Origin: Streptomyces virginiae
GTDB lineage: Bacteria; Actinomycetota; Actinomycetes; Streptomycetales; Streptomycetaceae
Direction: 5' to 3'
Assembly (NCBI RefSeq): GCF_000720455.1
Contig: NZ_JOAK01000002.1
Span: 124,001-188,000, forward strand
Length of the DNA: 64,000 nt
The notes under the pieces are model-generated. The model made no database searches. It saw only the letters and a list, made by a program, of their open reading frames with translations, and had not been told where the DNA came from. A program made the position numbers and the translations under genes. Below are positions 48,067 through 56,720 of this stretch, piece after piece (the first letter of the stretch is position 1; each line of letters begins with the position of its first letter).

Positions 48067-49464
48067 TCAGGACTTCGGGCCGCGCCGCTCCCGTACGAAG
48101 GCGACCAGGAGGACCAGCAGGGCCGCGCCCGTCGACCACAGCAGCTGCGGCCGCGCGGAGTCGTCGAACAGCATCAGGACCAGGACCGCCGCCATCCCGG
48201 CCAGCGCGGCCCAGGTGGCGTACGGGAACAGCCACATCGGCAGCGTCAGCCGCTCGGGCATGTCCCGCTCGATCCGGCGGCGCAGCTTCAGCTGCGAGAC
48301 GGCGATCAGCGCCCACACGAACAACAGGACGGCGCCGACCGCGTTGAGCATGTAGAGGAAGATCGTGTCGGGCCACAGCAGGTTGAGCACCACCGAGACG
48401 AAGCCGAAGGCCACCGACGCGAACACCGCCCGGCGCGGCACCCCGCCGCCCGAGACCTTCAGCAGCCCCTTCGGCGCCTCGCCGCGCTCGGCCAGGGAGA
48501 ACACCATGCGCGAGGACCCGTACAGGTTCGCGTTGAGCGCCGACAGCAGGGCCACGAACACCACGATGTTCATGATCTGGCCGGCCGCCGGGATGCCGAT
48601 GGAGTCGAGGACGGCGACGTACGGGCTCTGCCCCGGCTCCAGCGAGTCCCACGGCAGCAGGGTCACGATGACCACCATCGAGCCGACGTAGAAGAAGAGG
48701 ATGCGCCACACGGCGCTGCGCACCGCGCGGGACACCGACCGGGCCGGGTCGTCGGACTCGGCGGCCGCGATGGTGACGACCTCCAGGCCGCCGAAGGCGA
48801 AGATGACGGCGAGCATGCCGGCGACCACGCCGCCGAAGCCCTCGGGGAAGAAGCCGCCGTGCCCGGTGAGGTTGGCCATGCCGACCGGATCCGTGTCCGG
48901 GAGCACACCGAAGATCGCGAGGGTGCCCAGGATCAGGAAGAGCACGATCGCGCCGACCTTGAGGGCGGCGAACCAGAACTCGAACTCGCCGAAGTTCTTC
49001 ACCGCGGCCAGGTTGCTCACGGTGAAGACCACCATGAACAGCAGCACCCAGATCCACTGGTCGACCGCGGGCACCCAGCCGTTCGCGATCTTCGCGGCGC
49101 CGGTGGCCTCCACGGCCAGTACCACGACCAGCAGGAACCAGTACAGCCAGCCCGCCGAGAAGCCGGCCCAGCGGCCGAGCGCCCGCTCCGCGTAGACGGA
49201 GAAGGAGCCCGAGGCGGGCATCGCGGCCGACATCTCACCGAGCGCGCGCATCACCAGCATCGCGAGGACGCCGGCGAGGAGGTAGGAGCAGATGATCGCG
49301 GGACCGGCGATGCCGATGCCGGCGCCGGAGCCGACGAAGAGGCCGGCGCCGATGACGCCGCCCAGCCCCAGCATGGTCAGGTGGCGCTGCTTGAGGCTGT
49401 GGCTGAGGGGTTCCGCGGGCAGGTCGCCCGTCGTGGGAGGTGCTTCTGGCAGGCGCTCACGCAT
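48067..49464 (-). CDS. APC-family amino-acid permease, second copy
   Basis: A 465-residue twelve-helix permease closely parallel to 45610-47013, with GGVIGAGLFVGSGAG in helix 1, FGEFEFWFAALKVGAI and GSSRMVFSLAERGEAP. Import of GABA/Asn-type amino acids is likely; specificity cannot be read. The ATG at 49464 lacks a clear ribosome site and no better start is seen; the frame is open to 49647. Upstream is GTCCG-N7-CGGAC at 49555-49571. Confidence 0.92.
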   Translation of the reverse strand: MRERLPEAPPTTGDLPAEPLSHSLKQRHLTMLGLGGVIGAGLFVGSGAGIGIAGPAIICSYLLAGVLAMLVMRALGEMSAAMPASGSFSVYAERALGRWAGFSAGWLYWFLLVVVLAVEATGAAKIANGWVPAVDQWIWVLLFMVVFTVSNLAAVKNFGEFEFWFAALKVGAIVLFLILGTLAIFGVLPDTDPVGMANLTGHGGFFPEGFGGVVAGMLAVIFAFGGLEVVTIAAAESDDPARSVSRAVRSAVWRILFFYVGSMVVIVTLLPWDSLEPGQSPYVAVLDSIGIPAAGQIMNIVVFVALLSALNANLYGSSRMVFSLAERGEAPKGLLKVSGGGVPRRAVFASVAFGFVSVVLNLLWPDTIFLYMLNAVGAVLLFVWALIAVSQLKLRRRIERDMPERLTLPMWLFPYATWAALAGMAAVLVLMLFDDSARPQLLWSTGAALLVLLVAFVRERRGPKS

Positions 49465-49554
49465 GAGGAGTGCTCGTACTCTCGTTCGGCCCAGCGGTGA
49501 TGGGGACTCCGCCTTTGGCTTGGCGGGATCCAACAGTCTTGCTGAGCGGCGGCC

Positions 49555-49571
49555 GTCCGTGCAAAACGGAC
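49555..49571. promoter_or_regulatory. Inverted repeat upstream of second APC permease
   Basis: GTCCGT and ACGGAC pair around GCAAA, 91 bases upstream of the permease. Related to the GTCCG-N5-CGGAC sites but with wider spacing, so membership is doubtful. Confidence 0.35.
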
Positions 49572-49616
49572 GTGTTGTCGGATGTTGCTCGTGACGAGGA
49601 TCACGTCGACCGGGTC

Positions 49617-49672
49617 GGGGGAGCGGGCTTTGTCCGGTCCCCACCAACGGGGGGAGCGGGGCTTTGTTCCGG
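49617..49672. repeat. Imperfect direct repeat upstream of bioY
   Basis: GGGGAGCGGGCTTTGTCCGG (49617-49637 region) recurs at 49651-49672 with one G and one T inserted, centres 34 bases apart. It lies 80-130 bases before bioY, in the 285-base permease/bioY gap. Confidence 0.5.
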
Positions 49673-49749
49673 GCGGCGGTGGGTCGGCCCCGGGCCGCGC
49701 ACTAACGTCGGTGATCGTCCCCACCCCCACCACCTTGCGGAGCCCCCTC

Positions 49750-50334
49750 ATGAGCACTGCTTCCGTCTCCCTCCGGCCCGGCGCCGTCCTCGCCGACCTG
49801 CTGCCCGCGAGCCGCGTGCGCGACATCGCGCTCGTCGTCGGCGGCGCCGCCCTGACCGGGATCGCCGCGCAGATCGCGGTGCCCGTCCCCGGCTCCCCGG
49901 TCCCTGTCACGGGCCAGACCTTCGCCGCGCTGCTCGTCGGCACCGCCTTCGGCGCCCGCCGCGGCTTCCTCTCGCTGGCGCTGTACGCCCTCGTCGGCAT
50001 GGCCGGCGTGCCGTGGTTCGCGGGCGGGACCTCCGGCGCCGGCGGCGCCTCCTTCGGTTACGTGCTCGGCATGCTGCTCGCCGCCACCGTCGTCGGCGCC
50101 CTCGCGCGGCGCGGCGCCGACCGCTCGGTCCTGCGTACGGCGGGCACGATGGTGCTCGGCTCCGCGGTGATCTACGCGGTGGGCGTGCCGTACCTCATGG
50201 CCGCCACCGGGATGTCCCTGAGCGCCGCCGTCGCGGCGGGCCTGACCCCGTTCCTGATCGGCGACGCCCTCAAGGCGGCCCTCGCGATGGGCGCCCTGCC
50301 GGCCGCCTGGAAGCTGGTCGGCCGCCGCGGCTGA
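49750..50334 (+). CDS. bioY: Biotin transporter BioY (ECF S-component)
   Basis: A 194-residue membrane protein with about six helices that binds and imports biotin. BioY signatures are visible: AQIAVPVPGSPVPVTGQTFAALLVG and GVPWFAGGTSG, then GYVLGML. No bioM/bioN ATPase or T-component genes are adjacent, so it is a stand-alone S-component that works alone or with a shared ECF module. The ATG at 49750 is used. Confidence 0.93.
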   Translation: MSTASVSLRPGAVLADLLPASRVRDIALVVGGAALTGIAAQIAVPVPGSPVPVTGQTFAALLVGTAFGARRGFLSLALYALVGMAGVPWFAGGTSGAGGASFGYVLGMLLAATVVGALARRGADRSVLRTAGTMVLGSAVIYAVGVPYLMAATGMSLSAAVAAGLTPFLIGDALKAALAMGALPAAWKLVGRRG

Positions 50335-50353
50335 CGCCCCCCCCGTATCGGCC

Positions 50354-50389
50354 GGAGCCCGGCCCGCCTGACGAGGCGGGCCGGGCTCC
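50354..50389. terminator. Bidirectional terminator, bioY/permease
   Basis: Perfect 16-bp arms (GGAGCCCGGCCCGCCT and complement) around GACG between converging genes. Confidence 0.9.
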
Positions 50390-50418
50390 GGCGTGTGTAC
50401 GGGACTTCTCCGGGCTGG

Positions 50419-51855
50419 TCAGCCCTGGACGGCGGCCCGCTTGCGGCGGAAGTCCAGGACCACACCGACGGCCACGACCGCGCCGGCGACGAGGGTGGAC
50501 AGGGTGACCACCTCGCGGTTGGCGTCGTCCACGAACATGTAGCCGATCACGAACATGATCAGGGCGGCGGTGGCCCAGGTCAGCCACGGGAAGAGCCACA
50601 TCTTCACGGTCAGCTTCTCCGGGGCCTCACGGACCAGGATCCCGCGCATCTTCAGCTGGGTGAAGCAGATCACCAGCCACACGAAGAGCGCGATGGCGCC
50701 GGAGGAGTTCAGGAGGAAGTTGAAGACCGTGTCCTTGAACGCGTAGTTGAAGTAGACGGCGACGAAGCCGAAGACCGTGGAGCCGAGGATCGCGGCGACC
50801 GGCACACCGTTCTTGTTGACCTTCGCGAACGCCTTGGGGGCGTCGCCGCGCTCACCGAGCGAGAAGGCCATGCGGGAGGCGGTGTAGAGGCCCGAGTTCA
50901 GGCAGGACAGCACGGCGGTCAGGACGATGACCTCCATGATCGTGCCGGCGTGCGCGATGCCGATCGAGTCGAGGGCGGCGACGTACGAGCCCTTCTCGGT
51001 GATCGACTTGTCGTTCCAGGGCAGCAGCGTCAGCACGATGAAGATCGAGCCGAGGTAGAAGACGCCGATGCGCCAGATGACGGAGTTGGTGGCCTGGGTG
51101 ACCGCCTTGCGGGGGTTCTCCGACTCGCCGGCGGCGAGGGTGACGATCTCGCTGCCCATGAAGGAGAAGACGACCATCAGCACACCGGTGAGGACGGCGC
51201 CGTAGCCATTGGGGAAGAATCCGCCGGCGTCGGTCAGGTGGGCGAAGCCCGCACCCGGGTTGTCGGAGCCCGGCAGGACACCGAAGACGGCCAGCATGCC
51301 GATGATCACGAAGGCACCGATGGCGACGACCTTGATGCCCGCGAACCAGAACTCGAACTCACCGTAGGAGGCGACCGAGCCGAGGTTGGTGGCGGTCAGC
51401 ACCGCCATCACGATCAGCGCCCAGGCCCACTGCGGGACGGCGGGTATCCAGCTCTCCAGGATGGCGGCACCGGCGGTGGCCTCCACGGCGAGGACGACGA
51501 CCCAGAAGAACCAGTAGAGCCAGCCGATGGAGAAGCCGGCCCAGCGGCCGAGCGCGCGGTCGGCGTAGGCGGAGAACGAGCCCGAGTTCGGGCTGGCGGC
51601 GGCCATCTCGCCGAGCATGCGCATCACGAAGACGACCATCGCGCCGACCAGCGCGTAGGAGATCAGGATGGCGGGGCCGGCCTTGGCGATGCCGCCACCG
51701 GAGCCGACGAAGAGACCGGCTCCGATGACGCCGCCGATGGCGATCATGGACAGGTGGCGGTTCTTGAGACCGGCCTTCAGACCGTCGGAGGGCAGACCCT
51801 CACCGGAGTTTCCGGTGGGGTCGCCTGCCTTCTGAAGGGTCGTCGTGGAACTCAT
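50419..51855 (-). CDS. APC-family amino-acid permease, third copy
   Basis: A 478-residue twelve-helix permease of the same subgroup (GGVIGAGLFVGSGGG, FGEFEFWF-like YGEFEFWFAGIKV, ASRMAFSLGERGDAP). It is more distant from the other two than they are from each other in the loops. The ATG at 51855 follows AAGGA by seven bases. A pair of tandem palindromes lies 93-117 bases upstream, different from the sites of the other permeases, so it may respond to another signal. Confidence 0.92.
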   Translation of the reverse strand: MSSTTTLQKAGDPTGNSGEGLPSDGLKAGLKNRHLSMIAIGGVIGAGLFVGSGGGIAKAGPAILISYALVGAMVVFVMRMLGEMAAASPNSGSFSAYADRALGRWAGFSIGWLYWFFWVVVLAVEATAGAAILESWIPAVPQWAWALIVMAVLTATNLGSVASYGEFEFWFAGIKVVAIGAFVIIGMLAVFGVLPGSDNPGAGFAHLTDAGGFFPNGYGAVLTGVLMVVFSFMGSEIVTLAAGESENPRKAVTQATNSVIWRIGVFYLGSIFIVLTLLPWNDKSITEKGSYVAALDSIGIAHAGTIMEVIVLTAVLSCLNSGLYTASRMAFSLGERGDAPKAFAKVNKNGVPVAAILGSTVFGFVAVYFNYAFKDTVFNFLLNSSGAIALFVWLVICFTQLKMRGILVREAPEKLTVKMWLFPWLTWATAALIMFVIGYMFVDDANREVVTLSTLVAGAVVAVGVVLDFRRKRAAVQG

Positions 51856-51947
51856 GGACGGATCCTTAGGTTCTCGGGTTGCGAGCCCCGGCATTCAAAC
51901 CTGAGATGAACGCAGGACGGAAGACCTCAATCCGGATCGTTGCGTTG

Positions 51948-51972
51948 GGACGAACGTCCAGGACGGACGTCC
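51948..51972. promoter_or_regulatory. Tandem palindromes upstream of third APC permease
   Basis: GGACGAACGTCC (51948-51959) and GGACGGACGTCC (51961-51972) are each GGACG-N2-CGTCC, 13 bases apart centre to centre. A two-dimer operator is plausible; regulator unknown. Confidence 0.5.
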
Positions 51973-52074
51973 TGCCGTGTCCCATCTGCGTTCTTTGGGT
52001 TTACTTGAGCTTTAGAAGTGACTTACGCGACACCCGCTGCGGGTCGTCGGGGCTCCTCGTGCCACACTCGTCAC

Positions 52075-52560
52075 ATGCGCGTGTACCTCGGATCCGACCA
52101 TGCCGGCTTTGAGCTCAAGAACCACCTCGTGGACTGGCTCAAGAACAACGGCCACGAGCCCGTCGACTGTGGCCCCCACATCTACGACGCCGTGGACGAC
52201 TACCCGCCCTTCTGCCTCCGCGCCGCGGAGAAGACCGCCGCGGACGAGGGCAGCCTCGGCATCGTGATCGGCGGCTCCGGCAACGGGGAGCAGATCGCCG
52301 CCAACAAGGTCAAGGGCGTCCGCGCCATCCTGGCCTGGAGCGTCCAGACCGCCCAGCTCGGCCGTGAGCACAACAACGCCAACGTCATCTCCGTCGGCGG
52401 CCGCATGCACACGCAGGACGAGGCCGTCAGCTTCATCGAGGCCTTCCTGGCGACCCCGTACTCCGACGAGGAGCGCCACACCCGCCGCATCGACATGCTC
52501 TCCGCCTACGAGCAGACCGGCGAGCTCCCCCCGATCCCGGCCCACCACCCGCAGGGCTGA
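52075..52560 (+). CDS. rpiB: Ribose-5-phosphate isomerase B (RpiB/LacA family)
   Basis: A 161-residue enzyme interconverting ribose-5-phosphate and ribulose-5-phosphate. The family start YLGSDHAGFELK and the active-site loop GGSGNGEQIAANKV are visible. In that loop the E. coli-type catalytic Cys is absent and Glu serves, as in the mycobacterial enzyme. The ATG at 52075 begins the conserved start; an in-frame upstream extension has no homology. Not tied to an operon except possibly with the glycosylase gene, from which a hairpin separates it. Confidence 0.93.
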   Translation: MRVYLGSDHAGFELKNHLVDWLKNNGHEPVDCGPHIYDAVDDYPPFCLRAAEKTAADEGSLGIVIGGSGNGEQIAANKVKGVRAILAWSVQTAQLGREHNNANVISVGGRMHTQDEAVSFIEAFLATPYSDEERHTRRIDMLSAYEQTGELPPIPAHHPQG

Positions 52561-52569
52561 TCCCGCCTC

Positions 52570-52604
52570 CGGCCGTGCCGCTCCCTCCGGGGGTGGCACG
52601 GCCG
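52570..52604 (+). terminator. Terminator after rpiB
   Basis: Perfect 10-bp arms (CGGCCGTGCC and complement) around 15 bases, ten bases past the stop. Confidence 0.7.
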
Positions 52605-52628
52605 TTCCATTCCTCCCAGGAGTCCGCC

Positions 52629-53435
52629 GTGCCCGAGGGGCATACGATCCACCGCCTCGCCCAGGACCACACCGAACGGTTCGCCGCGCGCCCGGTCCGC
52701 GTGAGCAGCCCCCAGGGCCGCTTCGCCGAGAGCGCGGCGCTGCTCGACGGGCGTGCGATGGAGAGCGCGGAGGCGCACGGCAAGCACCTCTTCCTCGAAC
52801 TGGGCGACGCCTGGATCCACATCCACCTCGGACTCTTCGGCAAGCTCGGCTTCGGCCCCGCCCCCGTGCCGCCCGCCACCGACACGGTCCGGCTGCGCCT
52901 GCGGAACGAGGAGCACTACGCCGACCTGCGCGGCCCCACGGCCTGCGCGCTGATCGGCGAGGGCGAGAAGAAGGCGATACACGCACGGCTCGGCCCGGAC
53001 CCGCTGCGCGCGACCGACGACCCCGACCGCGCGTGGGCCCGCATCTCCCGCTCCCGCACCACCGTCGCCGCACTCCTGATGGACCAGAAGGTCGTCGCGG
53101 GCGTCGGCAACGTCTACCGGGCCGAGGTCCTCTTCCGGCACGGCATCGACCCGTACCGCCCGGGCAAGGACGTCACCCGTGCCGAGTGGGACGCCATGTG
53201 GGCGGACCTGGCCGCCCTGATGCGCCAGGGCGTGCGCGACAACCGCATCGACACCGTCCGCGACGAGCACCTTCCCGAAGCGATGGGCCGGCCGCCACGG
53301 GTGGACGACCACGGCGGCGAGGTGTACGTCTACCGGAGGGCGAACATGCCCTGCCACATCTGCGGCGGCGAGATCCGCACCGCCGGCCTCGCCGCCCGCA
53401 ACCTCTTCTGGTGCCCCACCTGCCAGGCGCGCTAG
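52629..53435 (+). CDS. Fpg/Nei-family DNA glycosylase/AP lyase
   Basis: A 268-residue base-excision enzyme removing oxidised bases. After Met removal the N-terminal Pro-Glu (PEGHTIHRLA) supplies the catalytic nucleophile; the start GTG at 52629 is fixed by this. The helix-two-turn-helix DQKVVAGVGNVYRAEVLF and the C-terminal zinc finger (CHICG...CPTCQ) are intact. PEGHT, not PELPE, places it with endonuclease VIII (Nei2-type) rather than Fpg. Confidence 0.92.
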   Translation: MPEGHTIHRLAQDHTERFAARPVRVSSPQGRFAESAALLDGRAMESAEAHGKHLFLELGDAWIHIHLGLFGKLGFGPAPVPPATDTVRLRLRNEEHYADLRGPTACALIGEGEKKAIHARLGPDPLRATDDPDRAWARISRSRTTVAALLMDQKVVAGVGNVYRAEVLFRHGIDPYRPGKDVTRAEWDAMWADLAALMRQGVRDNRIDTVRDEHLPEAMGRPPRVDDHGGEVYVYRRANMPCHICGGEIRTAGLAARNLFWCPTCQAR

Positions 53436-53462
53436 ATCGCAAACCCCGGCCCGCCCGGCGGG

Positions 53463-53481
53463 GGCCGCCCTGCGGGCGGCC
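53463..53481 (+). terminator. Hairpin after glycosylase gene
   Basis: Perfect 8-bp arms GGCCGCCC/GGGCGGCC around TGC. Confidence 0.6.
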
Positions 53482-53519
53482 GGCGCTGCTTCGCGGACAC
53501 TCCCCAGGACGCGGCGCCC

Positions 53520-53538
53520 GGTCCGCCGCCGGCGGACC
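53520..53538 (-). terminator. Hairpin after acetyltransferase gene
   Basis: Perfect 8-bp arms GGTCCGCC/GGCGGACC around GCC, six bases past the convergent gene's stop. Confidence 0.6.
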
Positions 53539-53544
53539 CGCCGT

Positions 53545-54780
53545 TCAGAAACCGTGGGGCAGCCAGGGCGCCACATCGCCCGCGAAGGCGCGCGAGGCCT
53601 CCGCGAGAGCTCCCGGGCGCAGCTCCCGTACCCGGCCCGCCGCGGCCAGCGAGGTGAGGGTGATCCCGCCCAGATACGCGCAGCCCAGCTCCCGGACCGA
53701 CAGCTCCAGGTCCGCCGGGTCCGCGGTCCGGGTGCACCGGGCGACGCCCTCGGCGTCGGCCACCAGCCGCCACCGCCCCTCGTTCCACGGGCAGAACGCG
53801 TCCTCGACCTCCACGACCACGTCCACCGCGGACCCGTACGAGCGCGCCTCCAGGGCCGCCGGAAGGTCCACCAGGCGCACGTGCAGCGAGTCCCGCGTGG
53901 CCGGCTTCGACCGCCTGACGTCGCTGACCAGGTGCAGCAGCGGGTCGTCCACCGGGCGCTTGGCGGCCCGTACGGTCCACGTCAGGTCGATGGAGAACAG
54001 GTAGCGCCACAGCGCGGCCGTGGCCGCCGGATCCAGTGCGTCGAGGGCCTCGACCTGGACCGTCCCGTCCGAACCCGATGCGTTCCAGTCCGGTTTGACC
54101 CGGTAGCGGGCGTATCCGATGATCTCGCCGTCCGCCCGCTCCGCCACCACGCACATCAGCGGGGAGGCGCCCCGACGCGCTCCGGGCGGATCCGTGAGGG
54201 CCATCCGCTCCCAGCCGGGCTGCCGGGCCGGCGCCCCGGGCCGGCGGGTCACCAGGTCGGCGTACACCCGCTCGCAGGCGGCCAGCGACTCCTCCGGGTC
54301 GGCGAGCCGCAGCCGCACCTCGTCCGTCCCCGGAGGCACCTCGAGCCGCACGCGCGTGGTGTCGATCTCCAGGGACATGGCGTAGGTCGCGAGGCCGTAC
54401 CCGAAGCGCCCGTAGATCGCCGGGTCGGAGGCCGTCAGTACGGCGAGCGGCTCACCGGCGGCCCGGACGTCGTCCAGCTGGCGCCGCATCAGCGAGCCGA
54501 GGATGCCGCGACGGCGGTGCGTCGGCGTGACTCCCACGAAGGACACCGCGGCCGCGGGCACCAGGGCGCCGCCCGGCACCGAGAGGCGGAAGCTGAAGGC
54601 CGCCGCCGAGCCGACGCACGTCCCGCCCTGCCACACACCGAGCGCTCGGTCCGGCTCCGTCAGGGCCCGGAACAGTGTCCGGCCCTCCGGCGGCTCGGCC
54701 ACCCCTCCGAAAGCCAGTTCCAGATGATCGAACCAGACATCCCACTCGTCTTGCTGCAAAACGCGCATCTCAAGATCCAT
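53545..54780 (-). CDS. Eis-like GNAT N-acetyltransferase
   Basis: A 411-residue cytoplasmic protein with the three-part Eis layout: N-terminal GNAT domain with the acetyl-CoA loop VTPTHRRRGILGSLM (about 90-104), a second GNAT-like domain, and an SCP2-like C-terminal domain ending in Phe. In mycobacterial Eis the C-terminal carboxylate acts in catalysis, and the ending here (LPHGF) is compatible. Eis enzymes acetylate amines such as aminoglycosides at several positions; substrate here is unknown. ATG at 54780 chosen; an ATG four codons later is possible. Confidence 0.88.
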   Translation of the reverse strand: MDLEMRVLQQDEWDVWFDHLELAFGGVAEPPEGRTLFRALTEPDRALGVWQGGTCVGSAAAFSFRLSVPGGALVPAAAVSFVGVTPTHRRRGILGSLMRRQLDDVRAAGEPLAVLTASDPAIYGRFGYGLATYAMSLEIDTTRVRLEVPPGTDEVRLRLADPEESLAACERVYADLVTRRPGAPARQPGWERMALTDPPGARRGASPLMCVVAERADGEIIGYARYRVKPDWNASGSDGTVQVEALDALDPAATAALWRYLFSIDLTWTVRAAKRPVDDPLLHLVSDVRRSKPATRDSLHVRLVDLPAALEARSYGSAVDVVVEVEDAFCPWNEGRWRLVADAEGVARCTRTADPADLELSVRELGCAYLGGITLTSLAAAGRVRELRPGALAEASRAFAGDVAPWLPHGF

Positions 54781-54897
54781 ACCTCCATCCTCACCCGGCC
54801 GTTCCGTCGCAGTCGAAGATTTTTCGGGCGCCCCCGAGCCCCGGGTCCGGGGGTACCCCTGCGCATTCACAGCCAGGATGGATAGGGTCCCGATGCA

Positions 54898-56040
54898 ATG
54901 GCCGGAGCACGTGTGGAGACCCTTCTGGCCCGGATGCGCATGCGGTCGCACCGGGGCCGCACCGCCCTGCGCAAATCCGCCGTCGACTACTTCCGCGGCG
55001 ACGCCTCCGACTGGCTCGCCTTCATCGGGCTGTTGCTCACCGTCCCCGCCATAGCCTGCGGCACGCTGATGCTGCCGGTCTGGTTCTCGCCGTCCGCGCT
55101 CGTCCTGCCGATCGTCGCCGGCGGCCTCCTGCTGCGCCCCGCCAGCCTCCTCGCCCTGTACGCCGCCTCTGCGGCCGCACTGATCGTCGAGGCCCTCGTC
55201 CTCGGTCCGTACACCCAGGGTCCGGCCCGCGTCACCCCCGGCACCGTGCTGGTCGTCGCGGCCTGCGGATTCTTCGGACTGGTCATCGCGCAGTTCCGCA
55301 GCCGTGTCGGCGTGCCCTGGCGGCGCGGCGGCACCATGCTCTTCGACCTGCGCGAACGCATCCGCGTACAGAGCAAGCTGCCCGCCCTGCCGCGCGGATG
55401 GCACCGCGAGATGGCCCTGCGCCCCGCAGGCGGCCAGTCCTTCTCCGGGGACTTCGTCGTCGCCGCCCGCACCAACGGCGGCCGGACCCTGGAGATCGTC
55501 CTGACCGACGTCTCCGGCAAAGGCATGGAGGCGGGCTCCCGCGCCCTGCTGCTGTCCGGCGCCTTCGGCGGACTACTCGGCGCGCTGCCACCGCACGGCT
55601 TCCTGCCCGCCGCCAACGGCTACCTGCTCCGCCAGGACTGGGACGAGGGCTTCGCCACCTCCATCCACCTCGTCCTGGACCTGGAGACCGGCGACTACGA
55701 ACTCCTCTCGGCCGGCCACCTCCCCGCCCTCCAGCTCTGCGCCGGTACCGGACGCTGGCAGGAGAAGTCCGGAGAGGGCCCGCTGCTCGGCGTCTACGAC
55801 GGAGCCGAGTTCACCCCCGCCCGCGGCAACCTCCGCCGCGGCGACGTCCTGATGCTCTTCACCGACGGCCTCGTCGAGACCGCCGACCGGGAGATCAGCG
55901 AAGGCATCGACCGCCTCACCGGCGAAGCCGACCGCTACGTCTCCGCCGGCTGGGAGGGCGCGGCCTGGCACCTGATCGAGAAGGTCGCCAAGGACGTCAA
56001 CGACGACCGCGCCCTCCTCCTCATCCGCCGCTCTCCCTAG
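54898..56040 (+). CDS. Membrane-anchored SpoIIE-type PP2C phosphatase
   Basis: A 380-residue protein with four predicted membrane helices (about 38-130) followed by a PPM/SpoIIE phosphatase domain (about 160-378). Motifs are visible: GDFVVA, VLTDVSGKGMEAG with the metal-binding Asp, LSAGHLPAL, and LMLFTDGLVETAD with a final DDRALLLI. Such enzymes dephosphorylate anti-sigma-factor antagonists, switching sigma factors on; no sigma, antagonist or anti-sigma gene is adjacent. Divergent from the Eis-like gene. The ATG at 54898 is the most upstream plausible start. Confidence 0.88.
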   Translation: MAGARVETLLARMRMRSHRGRTALRKSAVDYFRGDASDWLAFIGLLLTVPAIACGTLMLPVWFSPSALVLPIVAGGLLLRPASLLALYAASAAALIVEALVLGPYTQGPARVTPGTVLVVAACGFFGLVIAQFRSRVGVPWRRGGTMLFDLRERIRVQSKLPALPRGWHREMALRPAGGQSFSGDFVVAARTNGGRTLEIVLTDVSGKGMEAGSRALLLSGAFGGLLGALPPHGFLPAANGYLLRQDWDEGFATSIHLVLDLETGDYELLSAGHLPALQLCAGTGRWQEKSGEGPLLGVYDGAEFTPARGNLRRGDVLMLFTDGLVETADREISEGIDRLTGEADRYVSAGWEGAAWHLIEKVAKDVNDDRALLLIRRSP

Positions 56041-56055
56041 GTCGTGTCCGCGAAA

Positions 56056-56080
56056 GTCCCGCCTGCCGGGCTCGCGGGAC
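56056..56080. terminator. Hairpin between SpoIIE-type and TmrB-like genes
   Basis: Perfect 7-bp arms GTCCCGC/GCGGGAC around 11 bases between converging genes. Confidence 0.55.
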
Positions 56081-56117
56081 CCGGCGCCCTGATCCGGCCT
56101 GATCGGCCGGACACCCC

Positions 56118-56720
56118 CTAGTCGAAGCGGATGTGCCGTACGCCGACCAGCGCGCGGCGGATCCGGCCCCGCAGCGGGCCGTCCGTGTCCGGAGCGAGGT
56201 CCAGGCCGGCCGAGGCGGCCACCCGGCCCGCCACCTGGGACACGGTCAGCCGGTCGGTGGCCAGGTGCTGCGCGAACTCCGGTGCGCGCAGCGCCTCCAG
56301 GCACCCGTCGAGCCGGGAGACCGCGAAGCTCTCCCGCTTCAGCCCCCGGCCGAGCCCCCGCTCGCGCAGCCGCCGCAGTACCGTCTCCCGCTCCGCCAGC
56401 AGCGCGAAGTGCCGTACGTCGTGGCCCCGTTCCCGCAGCCGCCCCACGGTCTGCGCGAAATAGGCCGGCTCCCTGACGGTCATCGGCACCAGCAGCACCC
56501 CCGGATGCCGCCGGGCCGCGAGGTCCAGTACCTCGAACACGCCCTGGCGCCACGCCGCCAGGTCCTGGAAGTCACCGCGGAGGGCGGGCGGCAGCATCCG
56601 GTGCAGCCCGAATCCGACGTGCTCCGGATCGCACACGACGCTTCCCGGCAGCCGGCGGCCCAACTCGTACGCCGTCTGCGTCTTGCCGCCGCCGAACGGC
56701 CCGTTGAGCCAGACGATCAC
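56118..56720 (-). CDS. TmrB-like P-loop nucleotide-binding protein
   Basis: A 200-residue P-loop protein; the Walker A is NGPFGGGKTQT at residues 5-15, close to the N-terminus. The layout resembles TmrB-type tunicamycin-resistance ATPases and adenylate/shikimate kinase-like AAA proteins (VCDPEHVGFGLHRML, LLVPMTV). Function unproven. The GTG at 56720 shares GTGA with the stop of the DUF4232 gene, so the two are translationally coupled. Confidence 0.78.
   Translation of the reverse strand: MIVWLNGPFGGGKTQTAYELGRRLPGSVVCDPEHVGFGLHRMLPPALRGDFQDLAAWRQGVFEVLDLAARRHPGVLLVPMTVREPAYFAQTVGRLRERGHDVRHFALLAERETVLRRLRERGLGRGLKRESFAVSRLDGCLEALRAPEFAQHLATDRLTVSQVAGRVAASAGLDLAPDTDGPLRGRIRRALVGVRHIRFD

Noticed and set aside
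53545..55404. Fusion of the Eis-like protein to an upstream 200-residue region
   Set aside because: The extension is antisense to the SpoIIE-type gene, and the conserved Eis N-terminus begins at 54780.
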